Under the pieces are notes generated by a model that was not told the DNA's origin, searched no databases, and saw only the letters and a list, made by a program, of their open reading frames with translations. From contig OX421507.1 of the NCBI GenBank assembly GCA_949126835.1, positions 31,696,882 through 31,760,881 of the forward strand: a stretch of DNA of 64,000 nucleotides, in the 5' to 3' direction. Made by a program: the position numbers and the translations under genes. Positions 45,801 through 57,800 of the stretch are shown here, piece after piece. How positions within the stretch are numbered: position 1 is the stretch's first letter; the number at the start of each line of letters is the position of its first letter. This DNA is from Anisus vortex. Lineage: Eukaryota > Mollusca > Gastropoda > Planorbidae.

Positions 45801-48800
45801 AAGCGTGCCTAGGCCTAGAACTAATTTAGGCTTCGACCGAAAATCAATACCCGATAGTGCCTATTATTATTAATTGTAGACGATTGTGGCAATGAATTAA
45901 CCCATATCTTGCTGAGGTTTTATTTTTTCTTGATTTTTACATATGTAATAGAAAGTCAGGATCTAATAAACAAATGATAGTTGTTTTTTTTTTTATATAT
46001 ATTGTTTTTTTAAATATTGAGATTTTTTAAAATGTCCTTAAAAAAGGATGCCAGCAAGAAATGATACCGTCACATTGCATGTTTGCAAGAAAAACAGGCC
46101 CTTTTATCTCAACGATAAATGCATATTTTTTTAACAATTTAAGTTAGAATGTTTAATTTATAGCTTTTCAAAACAATAAGATAAGAAAATAGCGTAATAA
46201 AACATTGCCATTCGAGTGACATCCGGGCACAGAATGGGTTAACTGAACAAACCAGAAAAAACAATAACAGCATTTAAAACACTAATAAAAATGCAAGACT
46301 AGACTCTGACCACAGATAAGTGCAATAATCTTCTTTACAGAAGGAGCATATGTAATATATAATATAAGATTATATCAATCATATTTAATTTTTTTTAAAG
46401 TATGCTTTATATAGTAATATCTTTGTTTGTTTGAATAATATGCTGTAGATATTGTGATACTGGGTCAATAAGCCTATATATATTATATATATATACATAT
46501 AAGCAGCTAAACCAACTGTAGTTGATATCACTCATTACTTATAACGATATCTGATATTCTTTCCGATAATATATTATATAGGTCCAAAGAAATATAGTCT
46601 ATGATGGCATCTCCTCGTATTGTTTTCAGCATACTGCATTGTAAATATATTATTTCGTATTGGTATTCTGGGCATCAGATAGGTCTTCTGGGCAGCGGAT
46701 TTGTATTCCGGGCATCAGATTAGTCTTCAGGGCAACGAATTGGTTTTCTGGGCAACAAATTGGTCTTCTGGGCACAAGATTAGTCTTTTGTGTAGCAGAC
46801 AGGTCTTCTGGGCATTAGATTCATCGTTTGGAGAGCTTATTCTTCTTCTGGGCAGCATTTGTGTCTTGTGGGTAACATATTGATCTTATGGGCATCAGAT
46901 AGGTCTTATGGGCACTGGATTGGTCTGATGTGTAGTGGATAGGTTTAACGGACAGCGCATTCGTCTTTAGGGCATCGTATTTGTATTTTGGACAGCTGAT
47001 GTGTCTTCTTGGCAGAGGATTTGTTTTCAGGCTATTGGACAGATTTTGTGGGCAACAAATTGTTCTTTTGGTCATTATATTGGTCTTATGGGTTGCGGAT
47101 AGTCTTATAAGCATCATGTTTGACTTATGGGCAATGTATTGGTGCCAGCGAAAGAACAAAACAAGCAAAAAAGGTTTGTGTCGATCCTATTATAGAAAAA
47201 TAGTAGCCTTCCTTAGAAAAGGAAAACCCTGTCTTTGTCGGCTGTATGATGTATTCTAGGATTTGGTCAACATAAATTTGCCTTAAACAATCTGCAAAGC
47301 TGAATAGTCTGATCTCAGAATCAACATTATTTGTATTTGTTTTTAGATAATTAGGAGACCTTGAATCTAGAAATTCACTAGAATGTATTTAGTTACATCC
47401 TATTTATTACATACATGGCGACTGAATATTTGAAATAATTAGAGATATCGGCACAAATTTTTTTTTTCCAAGTTTATTATTTACATAAACATAAAACAAT
47501 TATACCTTTTATGAAGATAAATGAAAAAGCTATAACATTCTCATTTAAAATTTATAATATAATTTCAAAGTAATGAGTTGGAGGTTCTTGAAAACACCAA
47601 AAAAAAATGAATCAAGGTCATGGTCAAATAATATTAAAAAAATAAACAAAATGGTCTGTATGATTCTCCATTCACTCTACTTGAAAGAAAATATACTTTA
47701 TGGGGTCTAGCAATAGTCTTTCAATGCTAAAAATCACATTTTTCAAAGTCACCCAAAAAGCTAAAAAAGTCCTCCATCTACACAATCATATACAACACAG
47801 TTCGTGTGTTAATATATATAATAATATATTTGATATTAATATTGAGAATGTGTTGACCTACTCATAGATTCAATAATATCTACCTATGTCTGCAGCGACA
47901 CCATAAAGCGTTGGCACCTGACGAAACAGAATGACGGAAGTGTTGTGGCAGTGGGCGTCACTCCTGGTCAGCAGGTGACCATTACAAGCGTTAGTGCTCA
48001 TGGTGCCGTCAGCAAGAGCGTAAACGTGCCAGCTCCATGGATCAGTATTGAGACGAGGTAACAGATTGATAAGGAAAACAGATTTTCTCTGTCTGTATTT
48101 CCCTACAGTTTGTATAATTTGGTATCTCTGTCTGTATTTCCCTACAATTTGTATAATTTGTTCTCTCTGTCTGTATTTCCCTACAATTTGTATAATTTGT
48201 TCACTCTGTATTTCCCTACAATTTGTATAATTTGTTCACTCTGTCTGTATTTCCCTACAATTTGTATAATTTGTTCACTCTGTATTTCCCTACAGTTGTA
48301 TAATTTGTTCACTCTGTCTGTATTTCTCTACAATTGTATAATTTGGTATCTCTGTCTGTATTTCCCTACAATTTGTAAAATTTGTTCACTCTGTATTTCC
48401 CTACAATTTGTATAATTTGTTCTCTCTGTCTGTATTTCCCTACAATTTGTATAATTTGTTCACTCTGTCTGTATTTTCCTACAATATGTATAATTTGTTC
48501 TCTCTGTCTGTATTTCCCTACAATTTGTATAATTTGTTCACTGTCTGTATTTCCCTACAATTTGTATAATTTGTTCACTCTGTATTTCCCTACAATTTGT
48601 ATAATTTGTTCACTCTGTCTGTATTTCCCTACCGTTTGTATAATTTGTTCACTCTGTCTGTATTTCCCTACAATTTGTATAATTTGTTCACTCTGTCTGT
48701 ATCCCCTACAATTTGTATAATTTGTTCTCTCTGTATTTCCCTACAATTTGTATAATTTGTTCTCTCTGTCTGTATTTCCCTACAATTTGTATAATTTGTT

Positions 48801-51800
48801 CTCTCTGTCTGTATTTCCCTACAGTTGTATAATTTGTTCACTCTGTCTGTATTTCCCTACAATTTGTATAATTTGTTCTCTCTGTCTGTATTTCCCTACA
48901 ATTTGTATAATTTGGTGTCTCTGTCTGTATTTCCCTACAATTTGTATAATTTGTTCACTCTGTCTGTATTTCCCTACAATTTGTATAATTTGTTCACTCT
49001 GTATTTCCCTACAATTTGTATAATTTGTTATCTCTGTCTGTATTTCCCTACAATTTGTATAGTTTGTTTACTCTGTCTGTATTTCCCTACCATATGTATA
49101 ATTTGTTCTCTCTGTCTGTATTTCCCTACAATTTGTATAATTTGTTCTCTCTGTCTGTATTACCCTACAATTTGTATAATTTGTTCTCTCTGTCTGTATT
49201 TCCCTACAATTTGTATAATTTGTTCTCTCTGTCTGTATTTCCCTACAATTTGTATAATTTGTTCTCTCTGTCTGTATTTCCTCACAGTTGTATAATTTGT
49301 TCTCTCTGTCTGTATTTCCCTACAATTTGTATAATTAGTTTACTCTGTATTTCCCTACAAATTGTATAATTTGTTCACTCTGTATTTCCCTACAATTTGT
49401 ATAATTTGTTTACTCTGTCTGTATTTCCCTACAATTTGTATAATTTGTTCACTCTGTCTGTATTGCCCTACAATTTGTACAATTTGTTCACTCTGTATTT
49501 CCCTACAATTTGTATAATTTGTTCACTCTGTATTTCCCTACAATTTGTATAATTTGTTCACTCGGTCTGTATTTCCCTACAATTTGTATAATATGGTATC
49601 TCTGTCTGTATTTCCCTACAATTTGTATAATTTGTTCTCTCTGTCTGTATTTCCCTACAATTTGTATAATTTGTTCTCTCTGTCTGTATTACCCTACAAT
49701 TTGTATAATTTGTTCTCTCTGTCTGTATTTCCCTACAATTTGTATAATTTGTTCTCTCTGTCTGTATTTCCCTACAATTTGTATAATTTGTTCTCTCTGT
49801 CTGTATTTCCTCACAGTTATATAATTTGTTCACTCTGTCTGTATTTCCCTACAATATGTATAATTTGTTCTCTCTGTCTGTATTTCCCTACAATTTGTAT
49901 AATTAGTTTACTCTGTATTTCCCTACAAATTGTATAATTTGTTCACTCTGTATTTCCCTACAATTTGTATAATTTGTTTACTCTGTCTGTATTTCCCTAC
50001 AATTTGTATAATTTGTTCACTCTGTCTTGTATTACCCTACAATTTGTATAATTTGTTCACTCTGTATTTCCCTACAATTTGTATAATTTGTTCACTCTGT
50101 ATTTCCCTACAATTTGTATAATTTTGTCTCTCTGTCTGTATTTCCTTACAATTTGTATAGTGTTACGTCCACAATCCCCTTGTGGCCAGAGCTGTGTAGA
50201 TCTTGCTGATAATTCTCGTTAGTCCTAGGGGAGACTTTAATTATTAGTATTTATGTTTCAGTATTACACGAACTCTTCTTATAGTCCTGGGCACAAATTC
50301 AGTATTTGTATTCCAACATTTCCTTTCTTGTACATTATGGTAGTAGATAAATATTATAGTAATGTATTCAACACAATAGGATAGTAACTTGACCAGGAAG
50401 CTTCAGTGTAACTGTTGTTGATAGTTTATTTCAGGTGGTATGTTCAATATATACAATATATCTATTATGTACAGTTAGAATAAAATAGTGCAAACACAAA
50501 CGTTCTCAAAGGAACATATTTTGAAACTCTCTGTCTTTCAGACAAAACAAATCATTAAATACTATCCGAGTGGTGCAAGGGACAGACCCACTACCAGTAG
50601 GGGTGAAAATCATGGTAACATTACAAAACTCATAACAAAACGATAGGAACTTCCCCTATTAAATAATGAGTCGTTCCCAGACCCTGAGAATTTGAGATCA
50701 ACACAGAATCCCAACATTACCTAGAACCTTTTGTTTTCCTACTAAACGTCCTAATATTGTGTGTAGTAAGAAAAGAGAGAGAGAGGGGAATAAACATTGC
50801 GTGTTCCAATTCTTGGAAAAACAATATACATGACACGCCCCCACCCAATGAAAGAAATAATGTACCATAATTACCCAAGTAATACTCAACATGGTACATT
50901 TTTCGTACTTAACACTATCGTTTTAACAACCATCAATCAATGGAAGATTATAAGACAATTTAAACAAACATGGCTCACTGGCACAACTAAATTATAAAAA
51001 GTGTCACTACCCAATGGTAATTGTGATTATAACGTGATGGACAAATATTTCCCCGTTAATATTAATATTAACTAATGTCTCAACAAGTACAAATAATTCA
51101 AAAATATTCTAGTCATTCTTATTTTTTTATTATGTACAGTTGTGTGGATTTCCACCAAAAATTTGCAAAAAGTCTTAATCTATTTAAACAAATATAACAT
51201 TGCTCGAACTCTGTCAATTTTCAACAGTTTACTTCTAATATACCAACCAAAAGATAAGTAATACATAACTCGAATCAAACTATAGGTTACTTCCCCTTTA
51301 AATTACAGTGTTAACTTGACATTAACAGGGTTCATACCTAAGATGATGATACTTCCCCTTTTCTCAAATATGAGGAGAAAATACGCTCTAGTTACGATTA
51401 CTACAGTAATCTCAATATTAAAATGTAATCCACTATTATGCGTTTTTGGCAAATTTGAAAGTTTAATATAAAAGATTGTTCAGGGTTGAATGAGTGCCCA
51501 CCTTTAGGTACCTTTGTTTCCCTCCATTCCCGGATATATGGAATATATAACAACCTATACAACATAGTGAATATCCACTAGTTTTTCCCATTCTATTACC
51601 ATGATATAACAATTTAGCAATAGATTTCCAATATTATCTATTAATTTATACCAATTGAGATTACATCTCTTTCTAAGATAAAAATTGTACATATTATTAT
51701 TTAGTTCCATTCATTAACTAAAATAAAAACAAGATAATAAATCAACTAGCTCAAAGTTTTCTCACTTAATAGAGCGTTTCCAGTAGGCGGAGCTTAAGTT

Positions 51801-54800
51801 TTTTTGTGTAAATTTAGTGACGTATTTGTGTAAATATAGAACCCACTTGAGGTACAAACCTAACGTGGTGAAAGTGAAGTACTTCTTTATCATGCAAAAT
51901 TCACATCTGAATATTGGCTATCCTACTCAAAAATAAGGAGGTAAATAGTAGTACTGTAGATTAATTGATTAATGTGATTAGGCTAGGGCCGGCTAGACCT
52001 ATTTACACTTTCAATTTCACTTTATAGGCCTACACTTTTAATGTTTCGTAGGCTAGACTACGATGTCAAGCGATATTGTTGGTGAATAGGCTATCTAGTC
52101 AAGTAACTATTAGGCTCACATCGTCTATGATCTATGTCTATGATAATAATAAAATAGCCTATTTTATTTAACATACATAATACAGCTTAAATCTTAATAA
52201 GACTTAAAACACAACACATCATTTAAAAAAAGCTCGATCCTATATAAAACTTTATTAATACAGCGGCCATATTTAATTGTACACCATTACTCAAAGTAAA
52301 CACAAATCACGTGCTTTTTGTCACGGGATTGCAAACGCCCTATTGCATGTGATGACAATTACTTTCATCCATCCATATCAAGTAAATACGTGCATATATA
52401 TTTATTGCATCATGCATCAAAATTTAAATGGAATTTCTTCTCCATAATCAAATGAATTTAAAATATATCAGAACATCAATATAATACATGATTATAAAAA
52501 TTATTAGTACTTTCAAAAGACTTGACTTCTGTATGATACAAGTATTCTATAGGTATTCCATAATCAAAATTCAAACGAATGATAGGTTATCATGACACAT
52601 TCTTAATGAATAAGTGAGATGATCTGAAAAAGAAGTATAGGGTTATTCAGTCAATCATGTAGCACCCGAGATAGAGTATCAGCTGTGACGTTGTCCCTAC
52701 CCCTCAGGTGTTTTATGTTTAAGTCATAGGCTTGGAGGAATAAGCTCCATCTAACAAGCCTCTGGTTTGGCTTGACCCTGGAGAGAAAAGTCAGAGGGTT
52801 GTGGTCGGTCAGTATTTCTATCGGGTACCCAGAGCTGTTTACATAGAAATCAAACTGTTTTAATGCTAGGATCAACCCTAAAAGTTCCTTCTCACTTGTA
52901 TTATAATTACGTTCATGGATATTGAATTTCTGTGAGTGGTAGCACACCGGGTGCTCCTCTCCGTGGTCATCCTGCTGAGTTAGCACCGCTCCCATCCCAG
53001 TATCGCACGCGTCTACTGCAATTTTAAAGGGTCTATCAAAACGCGGGGTCACCAAAATAGGTGCCCTGGATAATCTTAACTTCAACTCATCAAACGCCTT
53101 TTGGCACTTGTCAGACCAAACAAAGCGATTGTTCTTCTTTAGTAGGTCAGTTAAGGGGCAAGCTACCGTAGAAAAGTCCTGGCAAAACTTACGATAATAC
53201 CCGGCCATTCCAAGGTAACTACGGAGTTGTTTCCTTGTCTGTGGCACTGGGACATTCTGAATAGCTTCTATTTTAGCATTTACTGGTTTAACCTTTCCAC
53301 CACCCACTACATGTCCAAGATACTCGATAGTGGCATGTCCAAACTGACTCTTAGCCAGGTTTATTGTCAAATTGGCGTCATTCAGTCGTTCAAACAAGTG
53401 TCGTAGTTGACTGACATGTGTCTTGAAATCTGTACTATACACCACTATGTCGTCGAGGTAGGCATTACACTGGAAGATACCGCGAGTGAGGGTGTTTATA
53501 AGCCTTTGAAACGTCGCAGGGGCATTACGGAGTCCGAATGGCATGACCTTATACCTGTAAAGTCCGTCAGGTGTCACAAAGGCGGATACTTCCTGTGCCC
53601 GTGGCGTCAAAGGAATCTGAAAGTACGCGGAGAGAAGATCAATTTTTGTCACATACGTCGCGTCACCTATCTTATCAATGAGGTCATCAATACGAGGAAT
53701 GGGATACGAGTCAGTCTTTGTCAAATTATTTAATTTCCTAAAGTCTGTACAAAACCGCAATGTGTTGTCGGCTTTTGGTACCAACACACAGGGTGAAGAC
53801 CATTCGCTATCACATTCTTCCACTATGTCATTTTCTAACATATACTTCACCTCTGCTCTAATATGTTCAAGTCTGATGGGGTTAACTCTATATGGATGCT
53901 GTTTAATTGGCCTGGCACCCTCAGTTAATACTACATCGTGTTCTATTAGATGTGTCCTCCTGGGAACATCTGTAAACAGTGACTTATATTCATGTACCAG
54001 CTCAATAATCTTCTCCTTATCTTCTACCGGAAGATGTTCTAGCCTTGTATCTAAACTCTTAAGGGCATCTGTATTATTAAGTTTACTTTCTGCAAACTTA
54101 TATTCTATCCTAGATAAATCCGTCGGGACTCTAGCTAATGAAATCATGGGGACCTCCCGTGGTTTACTCTTTTCCCTGGAAACATAGGGCTTAAGTAAAT
54201 TAATATGGCATACCCTCTGTTTTTGTCTCCGGTCAGGAGTCTTTATCAAATAATTGACCTCGCCAAGCTTTGACTCTATCTCATAGGGTCCACTAAACTT
54301 TGCACTTAAAGGCTGATTTTGCAAAGGTAGAAACACAAGAACTTTGTCACCTGGTGCAAAAGTTCTAGCTGTAGCTTTACGGTCATAGTTCTGTCTCATA
54401 CGCTCCTGCATCTGTGGAAAATGAATCTTCACATGGTTAAAAGCATGATAAAGCCTATTTTTAAATTTATCTACATATGACAAAAGTCCAATCGGTTCAC
54501 TGTCCGTTAGCCAAGTTTCATGTAGAAGTTTCAACGGACCTCTGACTGAGTGTCCATACACAAGTTCGAATGGGCTAAACCCCAGGGATTCCTGAGTGGC
54601 CTCCCTTGCAGCGAACAGTACATAAGGCACACCCTTATCCCAGTCTTTCTCGTTTTCATAACAGTACTTTTTAAGCATCGATTTTAATGTCTGATGAAAC
54701 CTTTCCAGAGCTCCCTGGCTCTCAGGATGATAGGCACTTGATAGCCTATGGCTTATCCCTAATTGTTCCATGACTTGTTTGAAAATGTTCGAAGTAAAGT

Positions 54801-57800
54801 TAGTCCCCTGGTCGGACTGTACTGTCTTCGGTAGGCCATAACGTGTGAAGAAATTTGTCAGGGCGTCTACCACCTTCACTGTTGTTATGTTCCGCAACGG
54901 AATGGCTTCCGGGAAGCGAGTGGATGAACACATGACTGTGAGCAGGTATTGAAAACCGGCTTTTGTTTTCGGCAACGGGCCCACGCAATCAATGAGTATA
55001 TGACTGAATGGTTCGACGAACGCTGGTATCGGCTGGAGTGGAGCGACAGGAATTTGTTGGTTAGGACGTCCTACCATTTGGCATACGTGGCAAGTCTTGC
55101 AGTATTGTTCGACATCTCTTCTCAGTCCTGGCCAGTAGAAGTAAGGGAGGATACGGTGGTGCGTTTTTCGGACTCCCAAGTGACCAGCGAAAGGAAGATC
55201 ATGCGCCATACGCAGTATATCTTGACAATAGCACTTAGGTATTACAATCTGGTGAATACTGTCCCACTCGTTTGTACCTGAGTTGAGCGGTTTCGACTTT
55301 CTCATCAACACTTCATCTTTCATGTAAAAACATTTCGCCATTGCATCTGCAGTCTTTTCATCAACAGCTTTCATTCTGAGTTGCATTATTACTTCGTCAT
55401 TCAATTGTTCTTTCACCAATTTCTGCTTTGGTGACAAAATGTTATCGTTCTCTGTTGCATCACCAGTTGTTTGTTCAGCAAAGAACGTAGCACTTAAATC
55501 GATGTCAGGTGTTTCTGTTATCACTGTTTCATTCGCATGTGTTTCTTCAGAACAGACAAACACATCTTTCGTTGCACTACACGGCGTAGCAGGAGTCTTA
55601 ACCGACTTCTTTTTCTGCATTGCTCTTGTCAGTGCACATGTTGGGCGTTCATTGGCAGGACGTAGGTTTTTGTCCTCCGCCATCTTTGTCTCCAACACTT
55701 TAACCATGGGCTCGACAGTGACTCTGCCGCCCATAATGTCATTTCCTAATATCATGGAAACGCCTTTGACGGGTAGTGCGCGCCACACTCCCACTACGAT
55801 GTTACCTGTAAAAATATCCGACTCGAGTTTTATTCTGTTCAGTGGAGCTTCCACAGCCTCTATACTAGCACCTCTCAGCACAACAGACTCACCGGTACTG
55901 GTGGCATCTGTTAACGACACACTGCCCTCCAGGATCACGCTGACAGCAGAACCCGTGTCACGTAATATCTGTATTTTCTTCTTGCTGAGTACATCGACTT
56001 CTGTCGACACTGTCCCCTCGTAGACAAAGGGTCGAAAATCGGATAGGTCGTCCTCTTCCGGGACTTCAGGAACCATCTGTTCCTCACGGCCTTCTGAAAG
56101 CATAATAGATTGAGTACAGCTATTCTCTTTTACCTTAGATAGACTGTTCTCAAAAACCATCGACTCCACAACTATGGGCGATGCCGGCCGCATTTCTTTT
56201 GAGTTTCTTGACCCTGTGTTGCACACTTCTTCTGTCTGCTTGCTGTCTTTCTGCACTCTGGCACAGTATAGAATAGCACCTTGCTTCTTGGTAAGGATCC
56301 AACAATCTTTCTTCATGTGGCCCTCTTTCTTGCAATTGAAACATGCCACCTTTGCTTTATTTACATCTGTCTGCTTCCTGAAATGAACTAAGTTACTATT
56401 ATTATTTACACCACTGTTCTTATTATTGTTTTCACTTGTCTCTTTTGGTTTACTAGCCTCCTTGGGCTCTGGTTTGTGCACTTTGGGTTTGTCAGCATAA
56501 TATGGCTTAATGGTGGCGTGAATTATGGCATAGTTATCTGCCAATCTAGCAGCTTCATGCACATCTTCAACCCCTCGGTCTGAGATGTGGGTTTTAATAT
56601 CCACTCGAATACAATCATTGAATTCCTCAAACAATATTAGGTTCTTGAGTTTATCAAACTCACTTACATTCTGTGACCTTAGCCACTGTTCTAACATTTT
56701 CTCCTTTTGTCTCAAAAAGTCTACATGAGTTTGATCATATGCCTTCTTTCTGTCTCTAAATAGCTTTCTATATTTTTCTGGTGTCAGGGAATAACTTTTT
56801 AGCACCCTATCTTTGATCACTTCATAGTCATTTATTTCCTCGGGTGTTAAACTCAACACTACGTCCAATGCTTTTCCTTTGTTGAGAGTTGACCTTAACA
56901 ATAAAGCCATCTTATCATCAGGGAACTGATAATCTACAGCTATCCTCTCAAAAAGCAAAAAGAAATCTTGAACATCTTCTTCTCTGAATATAGGCAAGTG
57001 TTGCTTCATTGCGCTAATATCCATACCATTGCTGTCCCTACGATGGTCAGGTCTGTTCATGCGTGCCATCTCTATCCTTTCTCTGCTTTCAATCCTAATT
57101 CTTTCATTTTCCCTTTCAATTTCAATCCTAATTCTTTCATTTTCCCTTTCAGTTTCAATCCTAATTCTTTCATTTTCCCTTTCAGTTTCTATCCTAATTC
57201 TTTCCAATTCTCTCCTTTCCATACTTTCTAATTCCATTCTCTTCATAGCTAATTGGAATTTTAGGTTTTCACTCAACCCTTCATCTTCATCATTGTTTGA
57301 TGATCTAGATGACATATTTCTTACCTCGTCTCCGTGGGCAATTACCTCGCCCCCACTGGGAGCTACATAACCTTCATTGATATCGTTCTGTCCCACTTCA
57401 ACTACATTAACAGTGTTCATGGCATTCTGCCCGTTCAAACATGTCATAATTTCTTTGATCAAACGATTACGATTAGGTCTTGCCTGTCCTGCCTCAATCC
57501 CAAAGGACTCAGCTAATTCTTTTAGTTCAGCAAATGACATGGCCTTAAGTTCCTCACTTGATATATTCGAAGCCATAGTATAGCGTTCGAAATATTTGTG
57601 ATAGTAGAGTAGTATATATTGTATAATAAAATATAAAGTTCCAACTTAAGATTTGTCCAGAAATTTGCACAATATAATATTAAACACTTCGTGGAATCTT
57701 CACACTTCCCAAGGAATAAATGCGCAAACCAGTTCTCTCCTCTTTTAAAAAAAAAATAGTTTCACAGTCCTAGAAAACAAAACACAAATATGCCGCTCTC

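Noticed and set aside
45421..46240. piggyBac-like element (TTAACCC...GGGTTAA)
   Set aside because: The right-hand TTAA end is ordinary LINE C-terminal sequence (compare 42100-42125), so the apparent inverted ends are a coincidence.
48092..50160. Possible CRISPR-like repeat array
   Set aside because: Units are directly tandem with no spacers, and the DNA is animal nuclear.
53407..57583. Plus-strand ORFs inside the LTR element
   Set aside because: Shadows of the Gag-Pol gene on the opposite strand; none resembles a known accessory or envelope protein.
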